Origin: Streptomyces sp. YPW6
Lineage (GTDB): Bacteria; Actinomycetota; Actinomycetes; Streptomycetales; Streptomycetaceae
DNA length: 64,000 bases
Assembly: GCF_018866325.1 (NCBI RefSeq)
Contig: NZ_CP076457.1
Location: forward strand, 744,001-808,000
Reading direction: 5' to 3'
Of the stretch, positions 1 to 8,225 are shown in pieces (within the stretch, counting starts at the first letter, position 1; the number at the start of each line of letters is the position of its first letter). The notes below the pieces were generated by a model. That model was not told the DNA's origin and did no database searches. It worked only from the letters and a program-made list of their open reading frames with translations. The position numbers and the translations under genes were made by a program.

Positions 1-1338
1 CGCCACCAGATAGCCGGCCGGGGGATAGCTCTGGCCGTACCCCTTCAGCACCTGCTCGAAGGGGCGCGCCGTGCGGCAGTCGGGTCCCACGTCCAGGGGC
101 ACGCCGTTCACCTCGACGTCGGAGAGCCGCATGACGAGCCGGGCCGTGACCGTGGTCTCCTCCGGGTAGGTCGGCGTGTTGGTGACCGTGTGGGTGTGGA
201 TCGCGGCCGGGGGGCCCACCTGCTCCAGCGTCATGGTGGCGGTGGTCGGCATGAACCCGTAGCTGAGGAACGTGGCCTTCGTCGGGGGGAGTTGGCGCTT
301 CCCCTCGTAGTCGAAGTCCACCTCGGAGCTGACGTCGACGGTGGAGGCGCAGGAGTCGTTGATGTAGCGCTTGTTGAGCACCACCTTCATGAACGCGGGC
401 CCCAGTGCCGCCGCGCCGTCCAGCTTGGCGGCGTTCGCGTAGCCGGCCGCGTAGGTCTCGGCGGTGGTCATGACCCACTCGGGCGGGATCTCGATCGGGC
501 AGCTGCCCGGGTCGTCCTCCAGGGCTTCGCGCCGCTTCTCGGTGAGGGCGTCGATCCTCTCCCGTGCGGTGGGCGGCAGCCCCTCGGCCGGTCGGGCGGG
601 GGGCGGCTCCGGTGCGGAGTCGCTCTCGCCGGGCCGGGGTGCCGGGGACGTGGGGTCCTGGTCACCGCGGATCGCGATGGCAGCCAGTTCCGGCTCCTGG
701 CCGGGGGCCGGGGTACAGGCGACGTCGAGTCCCGGTGGCGTCGTCGGCTCACCGGCCCCGGTGAGCGAGGTCAGCGCCAGGGCGAGCGCGCCGGGGGTGA
801 GCGTCGCGCGTCCGGGGCTGCCGAAGGCGACGGTCGGTACGTCCCCGGTAGCGGTGAGGGTCAGTCCGGCTTGGCCCTCGTCCTCGCCCTGGCCTTCACC
901 CCCGTCCGCGCCTTCGCCCGCGTCTGCGCCCGCCGTGGGCAGCTCCGCCGGCGGGGCGGTCAGGTCCTGCCAGGAGGCGTCCGCGGACGTGTCGCCGACG
1001 CTGTTGCGTACGGTGAGCCGCGCGACCGCCGACAGGGTGGCGGCGTCCAGGCCGGCGAACCGGGCGAGCGCCGTCGGCGGCAGGGTCACCTCGACCGCCA
1101 CCTGACCGGGGCGGACCTCCTCGCCAGTACGGGCCGAGGTGGGGAGCACCGCCGAGACGACGACGTCCACCTCCTCGGGCCCGGAGGGGAAGGGACAGTC
1201 GTAGCGGAGGGCGACCTCCGACTTCTGTTCCGCGGCGGCCGATTCGGCGCTGGGTACGAGGGCGGTGGCGACGACGAGCGCCCCGCCCACGGCCCAGTGG
1301 ATCGGTCGTCTCGCTGCGGCGCGTGCATCGACGGTCAT
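1..1338 (-). CDS. secreted DUF6801-domain protein (3' end cut by window)
   Basis: The reading frame begins at ATG 1338 behind a good ribosome site (GGAAGGA about 9 nt upstream) and is still open at base 1, so the C-terminus lies outside the window. The first 36 or so residues form a signal peptide ending in ...ESAAA. It is followed by a beta-rich domain beginning ALRYDCPFPSGPEEVDVVV, which I recognise as the actinobacterial DUF6801 type. An acidic Gly/Glu/Asp linker near residues 135-155 separates it from a second globular half with several Cys residues (for example PGSCPIEIP and NDSCAS), possibly disulfide-bonded. The function is unknown. It is the first of three consecutive minus-strand secreted-protein genes, which suggests a shared role at the cell surface or in the medium. 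The family assignment is by motif memory only. Confidence 0.85.
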   Translation of the reverse strand, partial: MTVDARAAARRPIHWAVGGALVVATALVPSAESAAAEQKSEVALRYDCPFPSGPEEVDVVVSAVLPTSARTGEEVRPGQVAVEVTLPPTALARFAGLDAATLSAVARLTVRNSVGDTSADASWQDLTAPPAELPTAGADAGEGADGGEGQGEDEGQAGLTLTATGDVPTVAFGSPGRATLTPGALALALTSLTGAGEPTTPPGLDVACTPAPGQEPELAAIAIRGDQDPTSPAPRPGESDSAPEPPPARPAEGLPPTARERIDALTEKRREALEDDPGSCPIEIPPEWVMTTAETYAAGYANAAKLDGAAALGPAFMKVVLNKRYINDSCASTVDVSSEVDFDYEGKRQLPPTKATFLSYGFMPTTATMTLEQVGPPAAIHTHTVTNTPTYPEETTVTARLVMRLSDVEVNGVPLDVGPDCRTARPFEQVLKGYGQSYPPAGYLVA

Positions 1339-1773
1339 ACGGATGTGTCCTTCCGGCGCGCGTGGGCCCGGGAGCGGTCGGCCGCGGAGCGGGCCCGGAG
1401 TGCGGCGGCGGCTCTGCGGGCGGCGGCCGGGCGGGCCGCGGGCGGGCTTCGGGGCGGGGACGTGTGTCGGGGCGGGGAGGGGCTTCGGGGCGGGAGTGGA
1501 TGCCGGGACGGGGATGGGCTTCGGGCGGGAGTGGACGCCGGGGCGGGAGCGGAGTGAGGACGGCCCGGACCCTGCCGGAAGCAGGGGCGAGCGGGACCTC
1601 GGCCGCGCTCCGGCCTGCTGCGGCCGGACCCCGGACGGGCCCGCCGACGGGTACGGTACGCACGCCGACGGCCCTCTGGGAAGGTCCGGGCTCCCGCTCG
1701 GATCACCGTCGCGCGGACTTTGGCAGCGGGTGACAATCCGCTGCCGCGCCTCTTGTCGGCGGGTGCGTGAAAG
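1339..1773. other. intergenic region with G-rich imperfect repeats
   Basis: No convincing gene is seen in this stretch; the open frames on both strands are GC-bias shadows. Bases about 1440-1556 are a low-complexity run of short imperfect repeats of the type GGGCTTCGGGGCGGGA, very G-rich on the plus strand and therefore C-rich in the transcript of the minus-strand gene that starts at 1338. The promoter of that gene must lie here, but no clear -35/-10 pair could be picked. Confidence 0.5.
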
Positions 1774-1808
1774 CGTGCCCGGCCGTCGGGTGCGCACGGC
1801 CGGGCACG
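1774..1808 (-). terminator. hairpin terminator after the 1841-2497 gene
   Basis: A perfect 13-bp inverted repeat, CGTGCCCGGCCGT (1774-1786) and ACGGCCGGGCACG (1796-1808), with a 9-nt loop lies 33 bases past the stop codon of the minus-strand gene ending at 1841. There is no strong T tract, which is usual for Streptomyces terminators. Confidence 0.75.
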
Positions 1809-1840
1809 GCGTTCAGACGCGCTGCGTCATCGGCGCGTTA

Positions 1841-2497
1841 TCAGCCGCTGATGACCGGGGACTTGCCCGTGGTGGCGCTCACCAGGGTGTACAGGCCCTG
1901 GAAGCTGGCGGTGGTTCCGACGATGCCGCAGCCGCCGCCGACCTTGTTGGCGATGGACAGGGTGAGCCCGCCGCCCGCGGTGTTCAGCGTGCCGTTGCTG
2001 CCGCCGGTGGACGGGTTGTTGTACTTGCCGGCGACCTTGCCGCTGACGTCGAAGGTGCAGGGGCCGAGGATGCTGCTCCCGGACACCTTCGCCTTGATCG
2101 CCCGGATCTCACCGGTCACCTGGCCCGTGGAGTTGGTGCCGGCGCCCGCCGTGTAGTCCAGGCCCCAGATCTCCCACGTCGGCGTGGTGGTGACGGTCCA
2201 GGTGGAGCTGAACGGCCCCGTGCACGGCGAGTTGAACGAGATCGCCGAGATGGACGCGAGCTTGGCCGGGCTCCCGGAGACCGGGGACGTCGGAGCGCTC
2301 CCGGACGCGGCGGAGGTCGCGCACTGGATCTTGTTGCCGTTGTTGTCGGTCAGGACGGTCACTCCGGCGCTGCCGTTGAAGTTGCCGGTCGGGGTGATCG
2401 TCCAGCTGCTCGGCGCGGCGACGGCCGACGGGGCGGCCAGCACGACGGACGCCGCTGCGGCACCGATCGCGGTCAGGACACCGGTTCGCTTGAACAT
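1841..2497 (-). CDS. small secreted beta-rich protein, function unknown
   Basis: A protein of 218 residues starting at ATG 2497, chosen because it follows AAGGAG by about 8 nt and opens directly into a signal peptide (MFKRTG, hydrophobic core, AVAAPSS cleavage region at about residue 28). Longer in-frame extensions upstream run through a repeat array and are rejected. The mature part is rich in Ser, Thr, Gly and Asn and begins WTITPTGNFNGSAG. It has four cysteines (in IQCATS, NSPCTG, LGPCTF and GGGCGI), consistent with two disulfides in an extracellular beta sandwich. I recognise no catalytic motif. Its position between two other secreted-protein genes on the same strand suggests a common export-related role, but each gene has its own leader and probably its own transcript. 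Confidence 0.85.
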   Translation of the reverse strand: MFKRTGVLTAIGAAAASVVLAAPSAVAAPSSWTITPTGNFNGSAGVTVLTDNNGNKIQCATSAASGSAPTSPVSGSPAKLASISAISFNSPCTGPFSSTWTVTTTPTWEIWGLDYTAGAGTNSTGQVTGEIRAIKAKVSGSSILGPCTFDVSGKVAGKYNNPSTGGSNGTLNTAGGGLTLSIANKVGGGCGIVGTTASFQGLYTLVSATTGKSPVISG

Positions 2498-2574
2498 GGG
2501 GGTACTCCTTCTTCTCGTCCCGTTGGGGATTCGGCTGAACGTGACTGGAGCGGTTCGTGCGCTGTGTTCGCCGG

Positions 2575-2717
2575 GCCGGGCGGTGCGGCCGTTCGGCGGG
2601 TCGACGGGAGCCGGGCGGTGCGGCACACGGCGGGGTCCACGCGGTGCCGGGCGGTGCGGCACACGGCGGAGCACACGCGGTGCCGGACAGTGCGGCACAC
2701 GGCGGGGTCCACGAGCA
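2575..2717. repeat. tandem repeat array, three 36-bp units plus one degenerate unit
   Basis: Units at 2610-2645, 2646-2681 and 2682-2717 share the core GCCGGGCGGTGCGGCACAC with few changes (GGGGTCCAC against GAGCACAC in the second half). A 35-bp degenerate copy lies at 2575-2609. The array sits in the leader region between two minus-strand secreted-protein genes, upstream of the start at 2497. There are no unique spacers, so it is not CRISPR. Confidence 0.9.
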
Positions 2718-2793
2718 GGGGCCTGCGATGCGCGGACCGGGACGTGAGGGTCGGTTGGCCGCATCACCTCCTCGTACGGGTGGAGGGGACGGC

Positions 2794-3729
2794 CTACCGC
2801 TTCGCGGAGTGCCAGAATTCCGACAGCTTCCGGCCCTCGTCCGGCGCGAGGCCGGCGGGGTCGTAGGGGCTGCCGAAGTAGGTGGTCGTGGCGTCCAGCG
2901 TCACGCTGTTCTTCCCGGCGGCGGAGGGGAGGCCCGTCTTGAGGTTCACCGCCCAGTCCAGGAGCCCGGCTCCGCAACCGCTTGCGCCCGGTACTGCGAA
3001 CGTGGCGTCGCCCTGGTCGGCGCCGTCGAAGGTGTAGCGCCCCATCTCGCCCTCGTCGTCGTTCGGCGTCCCGTCGGCGCCGAACCGCTGGAGCGAGAGG
3101 GTGGGCGCCGTCACGTTCTGCGGCTTGAGGAGCACCGGGTTCGACGGGGTCCCGATGTAGCACTTGTCACCCAGGAACGGATTCTTGAGCTGGATACGCA
3201 CCGGGATGGTGAGAATGGGTTTGCCGGTCGAGAATGCGGCGCTCATATCGAAGTCGCGCGGCGCACCGGCCGGTTCGATGGTGGCCGTCACCCGGTTGAG
3301 ATGGTTGTCCGTCAGCTGACGGCAGATTCCCGATACGAGGGGAATTCCACTGGGGCACATCAGTCCGATCAGCCCGCCGGGAACCTCGGCCGGGTCCGCC
3401 GTCAGGGCTCCCTCGGGCGGGGCCACCAGCGAGGCGGTGCCGTCGGCGCGCTGGACGACGCCGAGCTGCAGATCGGTGTGGCCGGTGGCGACCACGCTCT
3501 TGCCCAGCGTGATGGAGCCGGTGGCCGAAGTCGACGCGATGCAGGTGGCGATGGTGTTCACACCGTCGGCCGCCAGCATGGCGGGCGCGTCGACCGGACA
3601 GCGGTTGAAGGGCGCCCAGTCACCGTTGAGCTGGGTGGCGGCGGTGGCCGAGCCGGTGGAGAGCAGAGCGCTGAATGCCGTGAAGGCCGCGAGCAGACCT
3701 ACGCGGGTTCGATTGGAAACGGATCTCAT
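2794..3729 (-). CDS. secreted protein of unknown function
   Basis: The start is ATG 3729 (MRSVSNRTRVG), preceded by GAGGGG. The frame stays open further upstream, but only this start gives a proper signal peptide (about residues 1-30, ending ...STGSATAAT). The 311-residue product has a mature beta-rich chain with paired cysteines (NRCPVD, ATCIAS, LMCPSG, GICRQL, DKCYIG, SGCGAG). A repeated theme of Thr/Ala-rich strands resembles extracellular adhesin-like or wall-associated proteins. I do not recognise a named family. It lies about 300 bp upstream of the neighbouring secreted-protein gene and diverges from the PucR-type regulator at 4535 across an 805-bp region, so that regulator is a candidate controller. 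This is inference from arrangement only. Confidence 0.85.
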   Translation of the reverse strand: MRSVSNRTRVGLLAAFTAFSALLSTGSATAATQLNGDWAPFNRCPVDAPAMLAADGVNTIATCIASTSATGSITLGKSVVATGHTDLQLGVVQRADGTASLVAPPEGALTADPAEVPGGLIGLMCPSGIPLVSGICRQLTDNHLNRVTATIEPAGAPRDFDMSAAFSTGKPILTIPVRIQLKNPFLGDKCYIGTPSNPVLLKPQNVTAPTLSLQRFGADGTPNDDEGEMGRYTFDGADQGDATFAVPGASGCGAGLLDWAVNLKTGLPSAAGKNSVTLDATTTYFGSPYDPAGLAPDEGRKLSEFWHSAKR

Positions 3730-4534
3730 GTCGTCCCCTCTGTCGGCCGCCGTGACGCGGCCTCGTGCACGAAGTTGACCGGTTCTGCAACGCACGCCCG
3801 TACCGCGACGACCGTCGGCGGCGCCGGGACCTCGGGGGCCCGGGGGCGGAGCATCGGAGCATCAAATTTCGGGCAGATTTCATGCCTAATTGAACGAGGC
3901 GTGATGTTACTCGTCGGAAACAGGGCGACACAATCCGTCCGGCTAAGATTCTTTGTACTGCGCTCTTTTTGATCCGGAAATGAGCATCGCCTCCCGGTTC
4001 CCTTATCAAGGAATGCGCATCCGGAGGCAAGAAATTACCTACGGTCGCCCCGGGCCCCGCACCCGGTGCGTGAGTGCGGCCGCCTGGCCGGGAGGCACGG
4101 AAGCCCAGGCTCCGCCCTCCCGCGAAGCGCATGGGATTCGGCCACGCGGCTGGAAATCCCCTGCCAGGATTGGGTGTTCAGCCGCGTTCGCCATGGTGAG
4201 CCGCCCGCGCACCCGGCCATCCCCGGGGCGGCCACCTCCGGCCGGCTCCCCCTCGGAACAACTCGGCAACAGGAGAACCGCTTTGTTGTCACCGCCTGAG
4301 CGGGCGGCCGAAATTCATTGTCCGAAAGCGCGCAGCACCGCCCGACCTGCACGGCAGTCGCACAGTGCGGGCAAGATGTGTGCCCCCTGCACCCCGATCT
4401 TGTCCAAGTGGTGTGCAGCACCTGTTCCTTGGTCTATCTTCGTCGCGAACTTGGTACGCACCTGTCGGTTCGTGGGAGCGCTTTCCCCCACCGCCTCACC
4501 CCACCACCGGGCGCCGCGAGCAAGGGGATCTGTC
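3730..4534. other. long divergent intergenic region
   Basis: An 805-bp gap lies between the divergent starts at 3729 (minus) and 4535 (plus). Bases about 3850-4030 are clearly less GC-rich than the surroundings and probably hold the promoters. The plus frame of the regulator is open from 3953, but that extension (Arg/Pro-rich, no ribosome site) does not look coding. Several overlapping frames at 4035-4421 on the minus strand also lack coding character. No RNA gene was recognised. Confidence 0.5.
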
Positions 4535-5749
4535 ATGCCACATCTCATACAGCCGTTGGATACCGAAGACCCGCTCGGGCCGCTCCCGCAGGAATTCGCG
4601 GCGATCATGCGGCCCGAACTGCCCAGCCTCATCAAGGAAATCGGCGTCGAGGTCACCCGGGCCTATCCGGAATACGCCCGGCTGCTCGACGGGCCGAACG
4701 GGCAGGCCATCAGAGTGGGCGTGGAGCAGAGCCTCGCCTCATTCGTCGATCTCGTGGCCGAGCCCTCCTCCCCCACCACCCTCCGCGACGACATGTGCCG
4801 GCGCTTCGGACGGTTCGAGGCGTACGAGGGCCGGAGCATGGACACGCTCCAGGGGGCCTACCGGCTGGGCGCGCGGGTGGCGCTGCGCCGGGCCAAGAAG
4901 GTCGGGCAGAGCTACCACCTCTCCCCCACCCTGATGCTGAGCTTCGCCGACGCGCTCTTCGCCTACGTCGACGAACTGGAATCGCTTTCCCGGGAGGGCT
5001 TCCTGGAGGCGCAGTCCCAGTCGGGCGAGCGCAGCGAGGCGCTGCGCCGCCGTCTGCTCCATCTGATCCTCGCCGGCCGCCCGGCCCCCGGGAGCGCCAT
5101 CGCCGACCTGTGCGAGCAGACCGGGTGGACGCTCCCCGAGGAGGTCACACTGGTCGCCGTGCGCGCCCCGGCGGAGCTGGACCGGGTCGGCGCGGACCGC
5201 GACCTGCTCGTGGACCTCAGCGCCCCACAGCCGCACCTGCTCGTCCCGGGAGCGCTGGACGACGCGCGGAGCTCCATGCTCACCCAGGCCCTGCCGGACG
5301 GACGCATGGCGATCGGGCTCACCGTCCCCACGGCGCTGGCCTGCGAATCGCTCCGCTGGGCCCGCCGGGTTCTGGAACTCGTGGACTCCGGCGTGATCGA
5401 CGACGCTCCCCTGATCCTGTGCGAGGACCATCTCCTCACTCTGTGGCTGCTCTCCGACCCCGCCCTGCTGGACCAGCTCGCCCAGCGGGAGCTGGCCGCC
5501 GTCGCGGGGATCAGCAGGAGCCGCCGGGAACGACTGGTCGAGACGTTGCGGATCTGGCTCGACACCCGGGGCACCGCGGCGCAGATGGGCGCGCTGCTGG
5601 ATGTGCACCCGCAGACCGTCCGCTACCGCATGCGCAGCCTGGAGTCCATCTTCGGTGACCAACTCGTCGATCCTCACAGCCGCTTCGCCACCGAGGCGGT
5701 GCTGCGCGCGCTGCGCCTGCGCTCCCGTGCCACCGGCACATCCCCCTGA
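4535..5749 (+). CDS. PucR-family transcriptional regulator
   Basis: A 404-residue DNA-binding regulator. ATG 4535 (MPHLIQPLDTEDP) is chosen because it has CAAGGGG 7 nt upstream and the upstream extension is not protein-like. The N-terminal 200 residues are alpha-helical, with a conserved-looking block DDMCRRFGRFEAYEGRSMD. The middle part resembles the GGDEF-like linker domain of this family. The C-terminus (about 345-390) carries the PucR-type helix-turn-helix, visible as WLDTRGTAAQMGALLDVH followed by PQTVRYRMRSLE. Members typically regulate catabolic or developmental genes in response to a small molecule. It faces the secreted-protein genes across an unusually long intergenic region, so those are its most likely targets. 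No ligand can be inferred. Confidence 0.9.
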   Translation: MPHLIQPLDTEDPLGPLPQEFAAIMRPELPSLIKEIGVEVTRAYPEYARLLDGPNGQAIRVGVEQSLASFVDLVAEPSSPTTLRDDMCRRFGRFEAYEGRSMDTLQGAYRLGARVALRRAKKVGQSYHLSPTLMLSFADALFAYVDELESLSREGFLEAQSQSGERSEALRRRLLHLILAGRPAPGSAIADLCEQTGWTLPEEVTLVAVRAPAELDRVGADRDLLVDLSAPQPHLLVPGALDDARSSMLTQALPDGRMAIGLTVPTALACESLRWARRVLELVDSGVIDDAPLILCEDHLLTLWLLSDPALLDQLAQRELAAVAGISRSRRERLVETLRIWLDTRGTAAQMGALLDVHPQTVRYRMRSLESIFGDQLVDPHSRFATEAVLRALRLRSRATGTSP

Positions 5750-5951
5750 CGTGGATCACGTTCGGCGCGACGGGTCAACTTACCGGCGCGTAAGGCGAAA
5801 TAGCCGGTCAGTCCCAAACGGTTGCGACACGGAGACGTCTCCGGCGAGAAACCCGGAACCGCGTCCCGTACACAGGAGGGAGCCCGCCGCCCGTCAGGCG
5901 ACGGAACCCCGTGCACCGCCTCCTGGCCGACCAGCGAAAAGGGAAAGCTCC

Positions 5952-6215
5952 ATGACCGCCACGCACCTCCTCGTCCCCGTACCGATCCCGGACCGGGTCG
6001 CCGCGCTGATCGGCTCGTGCATTCCGCCGCACATCCTCCAGGCGGAGTTCGACGCCGACTGCGCGGCCCGCGAGGTCCGCAGGTTCCGCGGGCCACGACT
6101 GGACGTCGAGGACCAGGCCGACCGCGAACAGGCCCTGTCCGAACTCGCGCGCGCCAACAAGGTGCTCGCCGCGCACCACCCCTGCCTCGCGGTGCTGCCC
6201 GGCTCGCCCTTCTGA
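5952..6215 (+). CDS. small protein of unknown function (87 residues)
   Basis: The start is ATG 5952 behind GGGAAAG; the stop is at 6213-6215. The product begins MTATHLLVPVPIPDRVAAL and is helical and charged in the middle (ADREQALSELARANKVLA). It has three cysteines, in GSCIPP, DADCAARE and HHPCLAV, and no signal peptide. I do not recognise a family. It is separated from the upstream regulator by about 200 bp and from the following SCP2-like gene by a promoter-operator region, so it is probably a single-gene transcript. The coding call rests on good codon bias, a clear ribosome site and the clean end before the next promoter. Confidence 0.65.
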   Translation: MTATHLLVPVPIPDRVAALIGSCIPPHILQAEFDADCAAREVRRFRGPRLDVEDQADREQALSELARANKVLAAHHPCLAVLPGSPF

Positions 6216-6221
6216 ACGGCC

Positions 6222-6250
6222 TTGCGGGACGCCACCACTCCCCTTACCTT
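6222..6250 (+). promoter_or_regulatory. candidate promoter of the SCP2/acyl-CoA dehydrogenase pair
   Basis: TTGCGG (6222-6227) and TACCTT (6245-6250) are separated by 17 bp and lie directly upstream of the double palindrome. Transcription would then start near 6257, inside the proposed operator. This is a consensus-matching judgement by eye. Confidence 0.5.
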
Positions 6251-6278
6251 ACTCTGAAGTAAGTTTACTTCGGAGTAA
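6249..6278 (+). promoter_or_regulatory. double palindromic operator, two copies of TTACT-N4-AGTAA
   Basis: Two abutting palindromes, TTACTCTGAAGTAA (6249-6262) and TTACTTCGGAGTAA (6265-6278), are offset by 16 bp. The whole block 6247-6280 is itself a near-perfect 34-bp palindrome with two mismatched pairs. It lies just after a plausible -10 and 9 bp before the GTG start of the SCP2-like gene, the classic position for a repressor site. The AT-rich words stand out from the GC-rich surroundings. The regulator is not in this window next to it; a TetR-family lipid-responsive repressor is the likeliest guess. Confidence 0.8.
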
Positions 6279-6287
6279 GGAACTGGC

Positions 6288-6761
6288 GTGGACGGAACCA
6301 GCAGCGGCGACCTCACCGACGACCTGTCCGCACTCGACTTCGCAGCGGTCGCCCCCGAGGAGTTCGCACGGATCGTCAAGAGCCTGTCCGGCAAGCAGCT
6401 CACCGAGATCATGCGGGGCGAGCTGCGCACCCGGATCCTCGGCGAGGTCTTCGGCCGGATGCGGCAGCAGTTCCGGTCCGAGGCGGCCGGGGGCCTCACC
6501 GCGCTGATCCGCTGGAAGATCACCGGGGAGAGCGATGCGGTCTACGAGACAGCGATAGCCGACGGCGTCTGCCGGGTCACCTCGGGCCGGTCGGACGCCG
6601 AGCCGCGCACCACGCTGGTGATGGCCGACGCGGAGTTCCTCAAACTCGTCTCCGGCAACGGCAATCCGGTCACGATGTTCATGACGCGCAAGCTCAAGGT
6701 CGCCGGTGACGTCGGCCTGGCGTCCGGCCTCACCCGCTACTTCGACATCCCGAAGGGGTGA
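6288..6761 (+). CDS. SCP2 sterol-transfer-like domain protein
   Basis: A 157-residue protein from GTG 6288, preceded by AAGGAA. The central region (about residues 40-150) has the SCP2 pattern: an amphipathic helix, then the strands ALIRWKITG, DAVYETAIADGVCRVTSG and PRTTLVMADAEFLKLVSG, and the helix NPVTMFMTRKLKVAGD ending in LTRYFDIPKG. SCP2 domains bind lipids or acyl-CoA in a hydrophobic cavity, often together with fatty-acid or sterol enzymes. It ends 4 nt before the acyl-CoA dehydrogenase start, so the two genes form one operon behind the double palindrome. The protein may present an acyl-CoA ester to the dehydrogenase; that pairing is inference. Confidence 0.85.
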   Translation: MDGTSSGDLTDDLSALDFAAVAPEEFARIVKSLSGKQLTEIMRGELRTRILGEVFGRMRQQFRSEAAGGLTALIRWKITGESDAVYETAIADGVCRVTSGRSDAEPRTTLVMADAEFLKLVSGNGNPVTMFMTRKLKVAGDVGLASGLTRYFDIPKG

Positions 6762-6765
6762 GGGC

Positions 6766-7980
6766 ATGAGCTTCTTCTCCCTGGCCCTCACCGAGGAGCA
6801 GCGGGATCTGCGCGACTGGGTGCACGGCTTCGCCGCTCAGGTGGTCCGCCCGGCCGCGGCCGAGTGGGACGCCCGGGAGGAAACCCCCTGGCCGGTGATC
6901 CAGGAGGCTGCCCGGATCGGCCTGTACGGCTTCGAATCGCTCGCCGACCTGTACGGGGACCCCACGGGGCTCTCCCTCCAGATCGCCAACGAAGAGCTCT
7001 TCTGGGGCGACGCGGGCATCGGTATGGCCCTGTTCGGCACCTCCCTCGCGGTCGCCGGAATCTTCGCCTCCGGCACTCCGGACCAACTCGCCGAGTGGGT
7101 GCCGCAGTGCTTCGGCGACGAGGACGACCCGAAGGTCGCCGCGTTCTGCGTCTCCGAGCCGGGGGCCGGGTCCGACGTCTCGGCGATGACGACGAGGGCC
7201 CGCTACGACGAGGCGGCCGACGCGTGGGTGCTCTCCGGCCAGAAGGCCTGGATCACCAACGGCGGCATCGCCGAGGTCCATGTCGTCGTCGCCTCGGTCG
7301 ACCCCTCGCTCGGCTCCCGGGGCCAGGCGGCGTTCATCGTGCCGCCCGGCACGAAGGGCCTCACGGTCGGCCGTACGGTCAAGAAGCTCGGCCTGCGTGC
7401 CTCGCACACCGCGGACCTCTTCCTGGACGAGGTCCGGGTCCCCGGTCACTGCCTGCTCGGCGGAAAGGAGAAGCTGGACGCCCGCCTCGCCCGGGCCCGC
7501 GAGGGCGGCCCCGCCAAGGGCCAGGCCGCCATGGCGACGTTCGAAGTCAGCCGCCCGACGGTGGCCGCGCAGGCGCTCGGCATCGCGCGGGCCGCCTACG
7601 AGTACGCCCTCGAATACGCCGGTGAGCGCGAGGCGTTCGGCAGGCCGATCATCGAGAACCAGTCGATCGCCTTCGCGCTGGCGGACCTCCGTACCGAGAT
7701 CGAAGCCGTACGTCTGCTGATCTGGCAGGCCGCCTGGATGGCCCGCAACGACCGCGCCTTCGACGCGGGCCAGGGCTCCATGTCGAAACTCCGCGCGGGT
7801 GAACTCGCCGTCGCCGCGACGGAGAAGGCGGTCCAGATCCTGGGCGGCGCGGGCTACAGCCGGGAGCACCCGGTCGAGCGGATGTACCGCGACGCGAAGA
7901 TCTACACCATCTTCGAGGGGACCAGCGAGATCCAGCGTCTCGTCATCGCGCGGGCGATCTCGGGACGCCAGATCCGCTGA
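6766..7980 (+). CDS. acyl-CoA dehydrogenase
   Basis: A 404-residue flavoenzyme oxidising an acyl-CoA thioester to the enoyl-CoA in beta-oxidation or a related pathway. It starts at ATG 6766, 4 nt after the stop of the SCP2-like gene, behind GGGGTGAGGG. The three acyl-CoA dehydrogenase domains are recognisable: the N-terminal helical domain, the beta domain with AAFCVSEPGAGSDVSAM and KAWITNGG (FAD binding), and the C-terminal helical bundle with AQALGIARAAYEYAL. The end carries IYTIFEGTSEIQR, whose Glu is the usual catalytic base. Length and motifs match intact family members. Chain-length specificity cannot be read from the sequence. Confidence 0.95.
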   Translation: MSFFSLALTEEQRDLRDWVHGFAAQVVRPAAAEWDAREETPWPVIQEAARIGLYGFESLADLYGDPTGLSLQIANEELFWGDAGIGMALFGTSLAVAGIFASGTPDQLAEWVPQCFGDEDDPKVAAFCVSEPGAGSDVSAMTTRARYDEAADAWVLSGQKAWITNGGIAEVHVVVASVDPSLGSRGQAAFIVPPGTKGLTVGRTVKKLGLRASHTADLFLDEVRVPGHCLLGGKEKLDARLARAREGGPAKGQAAMATFEVSRPTVAAQALGIARAAYEYALEYAGEREAFGRPIIENQSIAFALADLRTEIEAVRLLIWQAAWMARNDRAFDAGQGSMSKLRAGELAVAATEKAVQILGGAGYSREHPVERMYRDAKIYTIFEGTSEIQRLVIARAISGRQIR

Positions 7981-8225
7981 CCGGGCGGCGAGCGGACGCA
8001 CGAGGAGGGTGCCCTGCGCACGCACGGCACACACGGTCACACACCGGGAGGGTGCCCTCCGCATACACAGCGCACCCCGGGAGGCGCTGTCCTCCGCGTG
8101 CGCAGGACACACCCCATCCCTCCCCCACCCTTTGGTCACAACTCCATCACCACCGGAACAACTCGCTCCCGGGAGTTTCGCCGGGTCACTACGGTCGGTC
8201 CTCCGCACAGCACCCTGGGGGGACC

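Noticed and set aside
2575..2717. Possible CRISPR array.
   Set aside because: Repeats are strictly tandem at 36 bp without unique spacers, and no cas genes are near.
190..2866. Long plus-strand frames over the secreted-protein genes.
   Set aside because: They are Gly/Arg-rich shadows of minus-strand genes that have signal peptides, ribosome sites and terminators.
3953..4534. An N-terminal extension of the PucR-type regulator.
   Set aside because: The extra 194 codons are Arg/Pro-rich with no ribosome site, while ATG 4535 has a good one and starts the recognisable domain.
7996..8070. Imperfect 43-bp repeat with GGAGGGTGCCCT before the excalibur gene.
   Set aside because: Only two recognisable copies with considerable drift; not enough to claim a functional element.
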